64,000 nt of DNA from an uncultured Phycisphaerales bacterium. GTDB lineage: Bacteria; Planctomycetota; Phycisphaerae; Tepidisphaerales; Tepidisphaeraceae. The position numbers were made by a program, and so were the translations under genes. Under the pieces are notes generated by a model. It saw only the letters and a list, made by a program, of their open reading frames with translations. It did not search any database and was not told the DNA's origin. Shown piece after piece: positions 44,350 through 54,276 of this stretch; the stretch's first letter is position 1, and the number at the start of each line of letters is the position of its first letter. The DNA lies in the NCBI GenBank assembly GCA_903871935.1, contig CAIQIQ010000006.1, forward strand, positions 59,618-123,617, given 5' to 3'.

Positions 44350-45582
44350 TTGCATTTTGTGCACGTCGCCACGACCTACAGGACCAACCCCGATACTTTG
44401 AGCCAGGCACTTGAGAATACCCAGCCCGGCGACACCGTTCTTCTCTCCGACGGCATCTATAGGGGCGGCATCGTTTTCACTCGCTGTGGCACCGAGAGAG
44501 CCCCGATCACCATCAGAGCTTCTGGCACCGACGCAATCGTCGATGGCGGCATCGATGGGTTTCACACCGAAGGCGCCTGCTGGCTAACCCTAGAAGGCAT
44601 CCGCTTCCAGAAGGCCCAGCGCGCTGGTCTGTATCTCCGCGCGGGGAAGCTTCCTTCAGCCTCGCATATCACCGTCCGTAACTGCGTTTTCGCAGACAAC
44701 GGCGCATGGGGATGCATCACCTCGCACATCGACCATTTCACCATCGAGAACTGCGAAGCGTATGGTTCGATCAAGGAGCACGGCATCTACCACGCGAATT
44801 CCGGCGATGACCCCGTCATCCGCAACAACCGCGTTCACCACAATGCCGGCCATGGCATCCACGTCAACGGCGATCCCGGCTGCGGCGGTGACGGCGTAAT
44901 ATCCCGAGCCCTCATCGAAGGTAACGTGATCTGGGAAAACGGCTCCATAGGCGGCGGCAGCATCAACTTCATGCATGTCCAGGACAGCATCGTCCGCAAT
45001 AACCTCATCTTCAATAATCTCAACAACGGCATCTGGTTGTGGCGCAACTTCGGCGACGACGACTCCGTATCTTCCAAGCGTAACCGCATCCTCAACAACA
45101 CCGTCTACTTCCGCCCCGGTGAAGGCCGTTTTGCCCTGCTCATCCACCGGACCGTCTCCGATACAGTTGTGCGCAACAACATCTTTGTGGGCGGCGCACG
45201 CGGCACCATCTACGTTGAGCCCTGGGCGCTACCCTCTGTCGAAAGTGACCACAACATCATCGCGGCTCGCGCCGGCCAGCGCATCTTTGGCGACGCTACC
45301 AATGGCGCCGGCGCGGGCAATCTCGCCACGCCTGAAGAGGCGCCCGCGCAAATCCAGGAGTACCGCCGCCTCGGTATCGAAGTCAACCTCGCCACAGGCA
45401 TCGAGGTTCCCGTGGCCGCCTGGCTCGGACGCGGGCTTGACGCGCATTCCGCCATAGGTGCCATGCCTGTGTTCGTCGACCCGGCCGGGCGCGATTTTCA
45501 TCTGCGCAAAGGCTCGGTCGGCATCGACGCCGGCTGCAACGAAGAAGTCCTCAACAGATCTATTGCGCCCACTCCGTGGTAA
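44350..45582 (+). CDS. Right-handed parallel beta-helix protein without visible signal peptide
   Basis: A 410-residue beta-helix protein. It opens at the 'directory' stretch (TLSQALENTQPGDTVLLSDG, IYRGGIVFTRCG) and continues with repeats such as ITVRNCVFADNGAWGCITSH, FTIENCEAYGSIKEHGIYHA, NGIWLWRNFGDD and RNRILNNTVYFRPGEGRFAL. The C-terminal PAGRDFHLRKGSVGIDAGCN is typical of exported members. Only TTG (44350) or GTG (44359) starts are available, and the signal peptide that relatives carry is missing, so the gene may be 5'-truncated or export-independent. Its end overlaps the transglutaminase-like gene by 23 bases, tail to tail. Confidence 0.7.
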   Translation: MHFVHVATTYRTNPDTLSQALENTQPGDTVLLSDGIYRGGIVFTRCGTERAPITIRASGTDAIVDGGIDGFHTEGACWLTLEGIRFQKAQRAGLYLRAGKLPSASHITVRNCVFADNGAWGCITSHIDHFTIENCEAYGSIKEHGIYHANSGDDPVIRNNRVHHNAGHGIHVNGDPGCGGDGVISRALIEGNVIWENGSIGGGSINFMHVQDSIVRNNLIFNNLNNGIWLWRNFGDDDSVSSKRNRILNNTVYFRPGEGRFALLIHRTVSDTVVRNNIFVGGARGTIYVEPWALPSVESDHNIIAARAGQRIFGDATNGAGAGNLATPEEAPAQIQEYRRLGIEVNLATGIEVPVAAWLGRGLDAHSAIGAMPVFVDPAGRDFHLRKGSVGIDAGCNEEVLNRSIAPTPW

Positions 45583-47533
45583 TGGACTTCATCGTCGGTT
45601 TGGCAGCGCAGTTGATCGTGTATTTGTCCTCGGGCGTCCGAGCCACGTGCACATCTTCCTTGGCCTTGCCATCCTCTTCCCACTTATAGGTGACCTTGAT
45701 CGGAGCAAAGCCGCCTTGGGGTTCACTGTAATCGGCGTCGATCCGCATGCGGAACATCATGGTCGTGTTGGCTGGCTTGCCAGCGAAGCGAACGAGGGCC
45801 GATTTTGTCCCGGAGGGCACTTTATCGACCGTGACATACTTGCAGGATGAGACGGTTGGCCCGGCCGCCCGAGTGATCGTCTGGAACGTCTTCCCATTGT
45901 CGAAAGACACCTGATAGTCCCAGCCGTCGCGCGCGTCGCGTGCGCGATAGTGGCCGCCGAAACGCAGACGAGTCATCTCGCCCGGTGTGTTGACGGTGAA
46001 GGTGGCCGAGCCATTGCCGGTCAACTGCAGTCCGTTCGCAATCGCCACGTTATCCATAGCCGGATGGAAATCTGTAATCTTCACCTGCTTTGTGCAGTTG
46101 GGATCAGTGGCGTTGCCCGTGATTGTGATCGTGCCTTCATTTCCAGCACTGAACGCGATGGAATTATCGCCCTTACCCAGCGCAGGCAGCGCCCGCTGCG
46201 ACTGGAGGATGTCATGGGTGAACTTGATGCCATCCAGTCCGGTGCCGGCACCGGACATGGTGAAGCGAACCTGGTAATCGAAGCGGTTTTCTATCCTCGA
46301 TCCAAGATCAATCTCCTCCTGGGCAGACTGCTTGAAGCGGCCAATCTCCGACCAATCCAGACCGTTGTTCTGCGAAAACTCTGCGACAATCTCGCCGCCG
46401 GCGGCGACTACCGCGTTGATCGCCACCTTGCCCGTCAGATAGAGGTAGCTGCTGGGCATACGGATGACAATCACCCCAGGCTTAGCGGCGTCCTTAACAT
46501 GGACGGCCGGCCCGGCTTTGTCTTCACCCTTTGAACTCACATTCTCAGCCACCAGCGCTCCGCCGCGGAACGAGCCATCCGCCAACGGCACATCGTACTC
46601 CACCAGGCCATGGCCGACGCGCCCATTGGCCAGATCGCCATACTGCGGCGAGAACTTCAAGACACCTTGGCCGACCTTGGCATCGAGAATGCCGTACTCA
46701 TCCTTTGGCAGATACGGGTGAGGCAACGCCGGATTGAAGGCCCAGTTTCGCGTCAGTCTCTCGCCCTTGCGCAACTGAATGTTGACCTGATAGCCTTCGA
46801 AGTAGCCCTGGTTGTGGGCAGAAGGGGTTCCCCCGCCCCCGTCATAGTTGCCCATCGTCTTGGTCCAATCGCAAAAGACGCTGGGGAAACTTCCTTTGGC
46901 GTCCAGCAGCGGGGAGGCGGCCAGCAGCGCTGGGCCGTTCTTCCAGCCGCCCTTGTAGCTGCGCAGGTTGCCGACGTACTGCGGATTTGCCGCATACCAC
47001 TCTTTCACCGCAGAGCGAATCTCCTCGACGCTAGCGAGAGAGCCGTCGGGCTTGGGGAAATAATTCATGTACGCCGCGTCAAGCAGATGCCAGGAATTGT
47101 CGTAGTAAAGGTCCGACACGTTGTGGCCGTGCAGGTTCCAACCCCGCGTCTCCATCCCAGTCGCCCGGCCAAGTTCCTCGACCATCCCGGCCGAGCAGCA
47201 GCAGAAATCGCAGCCATAGACGTTGAACGTCTTGATAACATCGTGATTGCAATCCTCGCCGCCGCCCATACCTGACTCAATGGGTGCGCCCTCAAGACCG
47301 AACATCGCCACGCTCTTCCAGATGGCCAGCCCCTTGTCGGCGGGCTTCATGTCATCTTTGATGAAGGAGCCTTTCCATGCCTCGATGCTTGAAACATCCT
47401 GCACCTTGTCCGAGAGCACCTTCACGTGGGAAACGATGCCCATCGGCTTGTCCGCCGCGACAGCCGATCTCACCGAAAGTGCCCCTGCTGCGGCGATGAC
47501 AAGAGACAGAACCGAACTCATCTGGTTGCGCAT
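45560..47533 (-). CDS. Exported transglutaminase-like protein
   Basis: A 657-residue exported protein with signal peptide MRNQMSSVLSLVIAAAGALS...AVA. The N-terminal half has a transglutaminase-core-like arrangement: YGCDFCCCSAGMVEELGRAT (cysteines 108-113), GWNLHGHNVSDLYYDNSWHL with His137, and LLDAAYMNY with Asp152, i.e. a possible Cys-His-Asp triad. The C-terminal half (about 400-657) consists of beta-sandwich modules (WDYQVSFDNGKTFQTITRAA). It could be a peptidase or amidase acting on surface polymers. AAAGGAG lies before the ATG. Last gene of the seven-gene minus-strand run. Confidence 0.7.
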   Translation of the reverse strand: MRNQMSSVLSLVIAAAGALSVRSAVAADKPMGIVSHVKVLSDKVQDVSSIEAWKGSFIKDDMKPADKGLAIWKSVAMFGLEGAPIESGMGGGEDCNHDVIKTFNVYGCDFCCCSAGMVEELGRATGMETRGWNLHGHNVSDLYYDNSWHLLDAAYMNYFPKPDGSLASVEEIRSAVKEWYAANPQYVGNLRSYKGGWKNGPALLAASPLLDAKGSFPSVFCDWTKTMGNYDGGGGTPSAHNQGYFEGYQVNIQLRKGERLTRNWAFNPALPHPYLPKDEYGILDAKVGQGVLKFSPQYGDLANGRVGHGLVEYDVPLADGSFRGGALVAENVSSKGEDKAGPAVHVKDAAKPGVIVIRMPSSYLYLTGKVAINAVVAAGGEIVAEFSQNNGLDWSEIGRFKQSAQEEIDLGSRIENRFDYQVRFTMSGAGTGLDGIKFTHDILQSQRALPALGKGDNSIAFSAGNEGTITITGNATDPNCTKQVKITDFHPAMDNVAIANGLQLTGNGSATFTVNTPGEMTRLRFGGHYRARDARDGWDYQVSFDNGKTFQTITRAAGPTVSSCKYVTVDKVPSGTKSALVRFAGKPANTTMMFRMRIDADYSEPQGGFAPIKVTYKWEEDGKAKEDVHVARTPEDKYTINCAAKPTMKSITTEWAQ

Positions 47534-47621
47534 GAATGCTCCTTTGCTTGTTAGTACATCGCCCTCTCGCATCCGTTGCCGTAGCCAACAGTGCTTCAGC
47601 GGCATCGACACTGGGCGACTC

Positions 47622-50381
47622 TTACGGATTCGCCCGGGCCACATTCTGTGAGGCAAGCAACTTCTGGGCGGAGGCTCTCCAAGCGGTTGTCTTGGACATG
47701 GCATCTTTGCCTTCAACGACACTGCCAACGTCCTGCAGCAGTTGCTTTGCCTGGCTTACCAGCGCGGCAGGTGTTCCGGAGCCCTTGACCAGCATCTCCA
47801 GTGCCAGCGCGTAGCGGTAGTCATCAATGCCTTCACGAATCTGTTCCCACTGCGGCGTCGTAGCTCGCGTACCATCGATCCGCGGCGGCGATTGGCTGTA
47901 GTCGTCCTCCCTCGCATCCAGGCCGTAGTACAGGTCGACGTGCGAGCCTGTGTAGCTGTAGGAAATGCAACCGTCGGTCTGCCTCTGCGTGGTGGCCTGC
48001 CATTCCTTGAGGCCGAATCCCAGACGATCGGATCCAATGGCGCAGTTCAAGAGGAACCTGGAAGACTTCTTGGCCTCAACAAAGTCTTTGGTCGGCAGGA
48101 ACGCCTTGAGATGATGAACATCCAGCGTCTTCATCAGCGCATAGCCTTCGGGGCTCTGCACGTGGTAGGCAATTCCCATCCAGATATCGGGAGACACTTC
48201 GTGCGCTGCGTTGTTTGCCGCAGTCAGGGCATTGAGCGTTTCGGGCAAATTCGGCTCATCGCCGTAGCAGAAGAACGGATGCGGCCAGCCGCGGGCAAGG
48301 TAGAAGTCGGTCAGGGTCTTGTGCCACGCCTGGATGAACTCCTTCTTGGGCAGGCCGTGGATCGGGCCATTGCCCACCATCTCATCCAGTGTGCATCCTG
48401 CAGGTGCTTCTACTGGGCCTGTTTTGAAACCCAGCGCCTTAACCATGGCGACATCGCGATCAACTTCGTCGGCGTTGGTCACGACAGCCTTCTTGCCATC
48501 CCAGGCTACCTTGACATCCCAAGTCCAGAAGTAGTTGATCCCGTGCGCCCGGAGATCTTTGAACATTACTTCCCGCTGCGTGCGTCGCTCGGCCGCCATG
48601 GCCGGGAAACTCGACTGCGGCAGAGTGATCAGACCATACAGCGTAAAGAGATGCTCCGGCTCGGGCAGTTTGGCGTTCAGGACATTGAGTTTCAGCGGCA
48701 ACGTGGTCGTTCCGCCGGACTGGGCTTTGACGGTAACAGCGCCCTCATAGCTGCCGGGCACCGCTCCCTCAGGAACGTGAACGGTTATCCAGAACCGCCG
48801 GGCGATATCAGCCTTGCCTTTGAGTTCATTCTGCGCTGTCTGGTTAAAGAGCTGCAATTCCCGCTCTTCAACGCTGTAGAACCCCGACTGATTCGATGCA
48901 AAACGCTTGAACCGATATCGGCCAACGCGGACTTCAGCGGCATCAGCCGGCAAGACCTTCCCATTGGGCCCTTTGAGCGCCGAGATGGTCACTTCGACCT
49001 TGCCCACGTCTTTGATTGCTCGGAATCCAAAACACGCCGGCTCATATTCACCCAATGCCGCGGTCATCTCGATCCCGGAAATGGCCGGCCCATCCTGAGG
49101 AACCTGGGTATAGGACATCCGCTCATACGCGGACATCGGCCAGAGTACATAGCCATCGCGAGCCGCATTGGCCGCCTGCGCGCCATCGAGCTTGGCCTGT
49201 GCAATCGGCTTGACTGCGGGCTTCCACCGCTGAGACCAACTGAACTTTCTCTGCGCTTTGACATAATCCAGGAACGCGCTGGCTTTCGCGGTTTGGTCTG
49301 CGGGATAGAGAATGACAGCAGAAAGCGTATTGGCCATCGCGTCGGCCGACACAAACGCAAGATTCAACTGGCCATCCGTCACCTCGACCTCAAAGCGGTG
49401 CCACGGGTGCCTGGGCTCAACGTACTTCTCAAACGGGTCATCGCCCGGAAAATCCTCGGCATCCTGATTCCGGAAGTAGTTCTGTTTGAATTTCGGCAGG
49501 TCCATGGTCTCGTCGATCACCACCTTGCCCTCTGCCGAGACCGTGCGGTGGGTATAGTTCTGCATGTACTCCCAATACCCGGGGTCCTCCAGTTGCAGCA
49601 TCACGATGTACTTGCCGTTGGGAACATCGACGGCGAGTTCCGAACCTGGGCAGGCAATCCAGTCGCGGAAAAGATCATCGGGGTGCATCCGATCATCCAT
49701 TCTGCCGAAATTCGTTCTGGTCCAGCCAAACCCCTTGGCCTTGTCATACATGTCCTTCTCGGTCAATGCGGTGAAGCCGTTGAAGACAGGCGTCCCGGTC
49801 TTGCCCACGTCAAAAGCTTTGAGGCCGGGGACGCTCACCTTGGGCACCGCGGCCTGTTCCAGTCTCACATAGTCAACAATGAACGGAACGGGCGCTGACA
49901 GAACCAGATTCGTAATCGCGGTTGAATCGAGAAAGCCGCCCATATCGCGCCTGAGAACTTCCCCGCGCCAGAGATCGGCAATGGAGAACTCAACCTGATT
50001 GGCGCCTGGGGCCAGCCCCACCAGTCGGTTATGTCGTGCCCAGTATCCATTGCCCTTTGGGTCAACGATCTCGATGTTCAGAGTGGCCGGCGTCTCCGTC
50101 GGATTGAACACGTCGAACTTAACGACGTCGTACTGCGACCAGTCTTTAGGCAACCCCGTCTGGCCGTTGGCTTTCGCCGAATGCCCGGGACGAACTTCCA
50201 TTGCCCCTTGTCCGTGCGTGGCGTGCTCGGTTACCGCCGTCCCATCCTCAAACGGCTTCACATTACCCGATTCGAAATCCGCGATAACCAGCGGGGGCTT
50301 TGTCTCTGCCCAGACAGCGTCCGGGAATGCAAGTAGACCAAAACCCATCGCAACCACGACCATCCCATACCTGCGCAGCAT
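47622..50381 (-). CDS. Large exported GH123/DUF4091-like protein
   Basis: A 919-residue exported protein: signal peptide MLRRYGMVVVAMGFGLLAF...VWA; a galactose-binding-like module (about 30-175, VIADFESGNVKPFEDG ... FIVDYVRLEQ); a malectin-like module (about 195-360, NGKYIVMLQLEDPGYWEYMQ); a beta-sandwich with CFGFRAIKDVGKVEVTISAL (about 435-570); and a C-terminal barrel with Asp708-Glu709 (FFCYGDEPNLPETLN). The tail IREGIDDYRYALALEMLVKG parallels DUF4091 ends. Probably a glycosidase on complex glycans. It is 98 bases after the epimerase gene and 88 before the transglutaminase-like gene. Confidence 0.75.
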   Translation of the reverse strand: MLRRYGMVVVAMGFGLLAFPDAVWAETKPPLVIADFESGNVKPFEDGTAVTEHATHGQGAMEVRPGHSAKANGQTGLPKDWSQYDVVKFDVFNPTETPATLNIEIVDPKGNGYWARHNRLVGLAPGANQVEFSIADLWRGEVLRRDMGGFLDSTAITNLVLSAPVPFIVDYVRLEQAAVPKVSVPGLKAFDVGKTGTPVFNGFTALTEKDMYDKAKGFGWTRTNFGRMDDRMHPDDLFRDWIACPGSELAVDVPNGKYIVMLQLEDPGYWEYMQNYTHRTVSAEGKVVIDETMDLPKFKQNYFRNQDAEDFPGDDPFEKYVEPRHPWHRFEVEVTDGQLNLAFVSADAMANTLSAVILYPADQTAKASAFLDYVKAQRKFSWSQRWKPAVKPIAQAKLDGAQAANAARDGYVLWPMSAYERMSYTQVPQDGPAISGIEMTAALGEYEPACFGFRAIKDVGKVEVTISALKGPNGKVLPADAAEVRVGRYRFKRFASNQSGFYSVEERELQLFNQTAQNELKGKADIARRFWITVHVPEGAVPGSYEGAVTVKAQSGGTTTLPLKLNVLNAKLPEPEHLFTLYGLITLPQSSFPAMAAERRTQREVMFKDLRAHGINYFWTWDVKVAWDGKKAVVTNADEVDRDVAMVKALGFKTGPVEAPAGCTLDEMVGNGPIHGLPKKEFIQAWHKTLTDFYLARGWPHPFFCYGDEPNLPETLNALTAANNAAHEVSPDIWMGIAYHVQSPEGYALMKTLDVHHLKAFLPTKDFVEAKKSSRFLLNCAIGSDRLGFGLKEWQATTQRQTDGCISYSYTGSHVDLYYGLDAREDDYSQSPPRIDGTRATTPQWEQIREGIDDYRYALALEMLVKGSGTPAALVSQAKQLLQDVGSVVEGKDAMSKTTAWRASAQKLLASQNVARANP

Positions 50382-50479
50382 GTGTATCTCCTCTTGCTTC
50401 GCGTATCACCGCCTTGAAGCGAAAGTGCCGCTTCAATGCACGACCGGGGTATTCACGTCATAGCGCCGCGCGACCCGCG

Positions 50480-51298
50480 CTACCCGCGCTTCACGCCAGC
50501 CTTGGCCATCAGCCCCTGGGCGTGCTTCATATAATGCGGGAATGCCACTTCCGGCTCCGCCAGGTCGGGCTCCCATTTCTTTTCCCATTCGAAGCTCAGC
50601 CAGCCATCGTAACCGCCCTGCTTCAAGAGCTTCAATCCCATAAGCATGTCCACTTCGCCCGTGCCAGGCAGCATCGAATGCACCTTGCCGTCGGGCTTGT
50701 GCCCGGCATCCTTGAAATGAACGTGGGCAATGTGGTCCTTGATTAGCTTGTGCGTCTCTTCCAGCGGCTCGACAAAGAACGCGTTGGCGATGTCCCAGCA
50801 CACCCCCAGCGCCGGCGAGTTCACGCCGTTGAACACCTTCATCAGGTTGGCGCCCTTGCACCAGTCATCGTGCGTCTCAATCGCCAACTTCACGCCGGCG
50901 TCGGCCGCGTGCGGTGTGATCTTCTTGATCGACGCGATGATCTGCCGCAGCCCGGCGTCGCGATCCTGCTTCAACTCTCCGCAGAATATCCGCAGCGTCG
51001 GGCAGGACAGATCCTTGGCGACCTTGCAGAACTTGATCGCATTGTCGATCGCCGTCTGCAGTTCCGCCGGATTGGTCTGGGTAAAGTTGCTGTAGCCCAT
51101 GATGCACCCAACCTTCATGCCGCCCTTGTCGAACATCCTCTTGATGTTCTGCACCGATTCTTTGCTTTCATCCGGGCCAATGTGCTCACCGGGAGCGCCG
51201 CGCAGCTCGACACCATCAAAGCCATAGGCTTTGCCGTTGTCCACGATCTGCTGCATGTTCCACTTCGGACACCCCAACGTTGCGAATGAGAGCTTCAT
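50480..51298 (-). CDS. Sugar phosphate isomerase/epimerase-like TIM barrel (AP endonuclease 2 family)
   Basis: A 272-residue cytosolic protein with the xylose-isomerase-like barrel. MKLSFATLGCPKWNMQQIVD, YGFDGVELRGAPGEHIG, TLRIFCGELKQDRDAG, VKLAIETHDDWCKGANLMKV, GVCWDIANAFFV, HVHFKDAG and the ending YDGWLSFEWEKKWEPD give the usual Glu, Asp/His, His and Glu metal ligands. It would isomerise or epimerise a sugar or keto-sugar acid set free by the exported hydrolases of the same run; this is inference from context. Confidence 0.85.
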   Translation of the reverse strand: MKLSFATLGCPKWNMQQIVDNGKAYGFDGVELRGAPGEHIGPDESKESVQNIKRMFDKGGMKVGCIMGYSNFTQTNPAELQTAIDNAIKFCKVAKDLSCPTLRIFCGELKQDRDAGLRQIIASIKKITPHAADAGVKLAIETHDDWCKGANLMKVFNGVNSPALGVCWDIANAFFVEPLEETHKLIKDHIAHVHFKDAGHKPDGKVHSMLPGTGEVDMLMGLKLLKQGGYDGWLSFEWEKKWEPDLAEPEVAFPHYMKHAQGLMAKAGVKRG

Positions 51299-51352
51299 GA
51301 TACTTCCTTCCTCAAAATGGCGATGTATGCGTTTAGCGCAACTCGTTGCGCG

Positions 51353-52591
51353 CTAGGCACCTTTGATGTCGTATACCATAACGGCATTTCCATGTCTGAT
51401 ATAGAGCTTCCCGCGATAAATCACCGGATGCGACCAGTGCTGGTCCGTGCCCAGCGGCACCTGAAATCTGCTCACGACATTGAACGCTGACGGACTGGCA
51501 CTGACCAATGCCACTTCCCCCTTTTCGCTGTAACAATAGAACATCCCGTCGGCCATGATGATAATCCCATCACCCAGGCCATTGTATTGATACACAATCT
51601 GCCCATCGGAAGCACGCAGACAGCACCATAGCCCTTTCTGATACACCGACCCGTAGATGTGATCATCTGTCACGATGATCCCGCCCATCACGTTTCGGAA
51701 AGTCTCATTCCTCCATTGGGTCGTGACGCTTTTCCCATCATCGGAAAGCTTCAAGGCCAGCAGTCCCGAGTTTGTTTGATCCAGTTCACTGGAGCAGTAG
51801 ATGCTCCCCTGGTAATACACCGGCGTATTGGCATGGATCTTGTTCCGCTGGAACTGCGGCACCTGCCAATAGAACTGACCGGTTACCGCATCAACGCCGA
51901 TGACCGATTTGGCCGTCATCGTCACAATCAACGATGTCTGATTGTGCCTGACGAGTATTGGCGAACAATAAGCCGACGGCTGACCATTCCCCGGGCTCGT
52001 CCAGATTGTCTCGCCATTCAGGCGGTTCAGCGCAACAACATTGTTCTGTGTTCCCCCCGGAGTGCAGAACAAACGATCTCCGTCGATGAGCAGGGATTCG
52101 GCCATCCCCCAGGTCACCTTCGTCCCGCCGAACTTCGCCATCAGATCCACCGACCAGATCTGCTCCCCATTCACCGCGTTGTAGCAGAAAACAGTACCCG
52201 TCCCGCTCTCAAAATAAACGCGATCTCCCACCACCACCGGAGTCGACCGCGGACCAGTGTAGTTCTCACTCCACTCCGGTCCATATTCGTTCTTCCACAG
52301 CAGTTCCCCGCTCAAACTGAAGGCATACAGAATCCCTGTCTTTTCCGGCATGCCAAGAACAAAAGCTCTGTCCTTGGCAATACCGACATTCCCATGTCCG
52401 GCACCCAGCCCCTGGAAAGACCAGATCAACTCAGGGCCTTTCTCAGGCCATGATTTGAGTAGTCCCTTCTCGGAGTAGATCCCATTGCGCTGGGGCCCGC
52501 GCCACTGCGTGGAATCCTGCGCAGAGCAGACCTCACCACACAACACAATCAAGATGAACAACAGGATGTACTGGCGCAGCATAGGAAACAT
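51353..52591 (-). CDS. Exported PQQ-like beta-propeller protein
   Basis: A 412-residue exported eight-bladed propeller. After the signal peptide (LRQYILLFILIVLCGEVCSA) come QWRGPQRNGIYSEKGLLKSW, ILYAFSLSGELLWKNEYG, VFCYNAVNGEQIWSVDL, VVALNRLNGETIWTSPG, VIGVDAVTGQFYWQVPQF and later blades, each with the A..xxxG...W tryptophan-docking pattern. Planctomycetes carry many such proteins, most of them without PQQ. It starts nine bases after the preceding gene's stop codon, so it is co-transcribed. Confidence 0.85.
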   Translation of the reverse strand: MFPMLRQYILLFILIVLCGEVCSAQDSTQWRGPQRNGIYSEKGLLKSWPEKGPELIWSFQGLGAGHGNVGIAKDRAFVLGMPEKTGILYAFSLSGELLWKNEYGPEWSENYTGPRSTPVVVGDRVYFESGTGTVFCYNAVNGEQIWSVDLMAKFGGTKVTWGMAESLLIDGDRLFCTPGGTQNNVVALNRLNGETIWTSPGNGQPSAYCSPILVRHNQTSLIVTMTAKSVIGVDAVTGQFYWQVPQFQRNKIHANTPVYYQGSIYCSSELDQTNSGLLALKLSDDGKSVTTQWRNETFRNVMGGIIVTDDHIYGSVYQKGLWCCLRASDGQIVYQYNGLGDGIIIMADGMFYCYSEKGEVALVSASPSAFNVVSRFQVPLGTDQHWSHPVIYRGKLYIRHGNAVMVYDIKGA

Positions 52592-52600
52592 CTTGCCAGG

Positions 52601-54238
52601 TTACTCCAGATCCGAACTCGGCCGCGTGGTCGGCTGATACTTACCCGGCTTCCAATCATCGAGCATCTTGCCGAACGCCTCGAGCTTGTCGTACTTGTTA
52701 TCCCACACCGTGAACATCGTGCCGATGCCGCCGCCGGTGCGATTGCACTCTTCCATCCACGCGGGCATCAGATCCCCGGATGTAGAAAGAATCACATTAT
52801 GTCCCCGATTGACAAAGAACGCGGTCGACTCCGCCCGCTTCGGATTGCCGCCCCACCACAGGATCATGTTCACTTTCGGATCCAGGCCCTCCCACGAACC
52901 GATCCAGGGATCGACGCCGCGGCAGAGGTAATACGGCTGACCTTTCTTCGTGGCGTTGTGCGTGGGATCAAACATGTCGCTCCATACATACACCGGCTTG
53001 CCCGCATCCTCGGCCTGAATGATCTGGTAGCACTGCTTCACGTTCTGGGCCATGATCTGCCCCGGCGTCTTCCCGGTCTTGATGCAGGATGGGTCCTGCC
53101 CCCAGTGACGAATCTCATCATGTGCCATCATGTAGCCGTCCGGCTGAAGATTCTTGTGGATCTGCGCCACCTGCCACTTCACCAGTTCCATCGTCTTGGG
53201 CTCCGCGGGACACGCGAATACGCCCCAGCTATAGCTCATCTGTGAGATGTGATAGCTGATCAGGACGGTATCGCCTTCCTTGATGCGCCCGCCCGCGATG
53301 ATCTTCACCAACGGCTTCTTTTCCGGCCACATATCATGATCGCCCGGCCACTTGGCCATGTTCGCCTTGGGATCGGTCACTCGTTCGATATCCTTGCCTT
53401 CCTCATAAATCGTCTGCCCATCAGCGCTGGTCACCTTGACCGGCAGCGCCTCGCGCCGGACAAGATTCACCAGCCCGCCCGACTCCACATGAATATCCTT
53501 CACCCACAGCTTGCCCTTGCCGCGGCCAAACGTGCCCACCGAAAGCGTGACTTGCTCATTGTCCATCGTGTTGAAGGTCGTCTCGATCTTCGTCCAGTCC
53601 TGTGTCGGCTTCACTCCATACATGCGATGCGAAAGCCCCTGCTTGACGGTCGCCCCGACGATGGGCATATCAAACGAGCGCGCCTTTTCCAGATCCTCGG
53701 TCTTCACCATCGCCGAAATGTAATAGTACCGATACGGCTTCACCTTGATCGTCTGGCGGACGATCGGTTCGCCGCCCGGTGCCAGTTCGATTTTGGGCAG
53801 CACAAAGTCATTGTCGGCCGGTACAAGCTGTCCATCCTTCACCACAAACGGTGCATCCACCACCGGCGTGCCCTCGGCCAGCGATGGATCGTTGCTCAGC
53901 AGGTCACTGGTCTGGTCGCAGCAGATGGCGATGAACTTCAGCCCGGCATCCTTGATCGCCTGCCGAACCTTCTGCGCCTTCTCCACGTACCCGCGCCCCT
54001 CATATTCTTTCCAGCGGAAGAACTTGCAGTCGGTAATGACGATATGCGTATACCCCGCCTTGGCTGCACGTTGGATGTTGGGGATGATCTTCTCGACGTT
54101 CTCCGGCCGGTCGAGATTGTCCATAAAGAACACCAGACGCTGCCTATACTCCGTCGGCCGCGTTGTCTGCCCGAACACGCTGCCCGAAATACCAAACGCC
54201 AGAACCATCGCCACGATCACCATGCGCACATATCCCAT
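52601..54238 (-). CDS. Exported multidomain protein, paralogue B of a three-member family
   Basis: A 545-residue exported protein; signal peptide MGYVRMVIVAMVLAFGISGS(VFG). Family blocks: AKAGYTHIVITDCKFFRWKE, SLAEGTPVVDAPFVVKDGQL, VKPYRYYYISAMVKTED, MAHDEIRHWGQDPSC (371-385; Asp374-Glu375), KTGKTPGQIMAQNV, VYVWSDMFDPTHNATKK and WIGSWEGLDPKVNMILWWGG. It is clearly homologous to the proteins at 42420 and 61078 but lacks part of the middle module. AAGGAG before the ATG fixes the start. It sits 38 bases after the URO-D-like gene. Confidence 0.7.
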   Translation of the reverse strand: MGYVRMVIVAMVLAFGISGSVFGQTTRPTEYRQRLVFFMDNLDRPENVEKIIPNIQRAAKAGYTHIVITDCKFFRWKEYEGRGYVEKAQKVRQAIKDAGLKFIAICCDQTSDLLSNDPSLAEGTPVVDAPFVVKDGQLVPADNDFVLPKIELAPGGEPIVRQTIKVKPYRYYYISAMVKTEDLEKARSFDMPIVGATVKQGLSHRMYGVKPTQDWTKIETTFNTMDNEQVTLSVGTFGRGKGKLWVKDIHVESGGLVNLVRREALPVKVTSADGQTIYEEGKDIERVTDPKANMAKWPGDHDMWPEKKPLVKIIAGGRIKEGDTVLISYHISQMSYSWGVFACPAEPKTMELVKWQVAQIHKNLQPDGYMMAHDEIRHWGQDPSCIKTGKTPGQIMAQNVKQCYQIIQAEDAGKPVYVWSDMFDPTHNATKKGQPYYLCRGVDPWIGSWEGLDPKVNMILWWGGNPKRAESTAFFVNRGHNVILSTSGDLMPAWMEECNRTGGGIGTMFTVWDNKYDKLEAFGKMLDDWKPGKYQPTTRPSSDLE

Positions 54239-54276
54239 GTCGTACTCCTTGAGCCCAGACTGTACCATACCCGCAT

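Noticed and set aside
47742..49898. 718-codon plus-strand frame opposite the 919-residue exported protein
   Set aside because: Antisense shadow of a gene with a signal peptide and defined modules.
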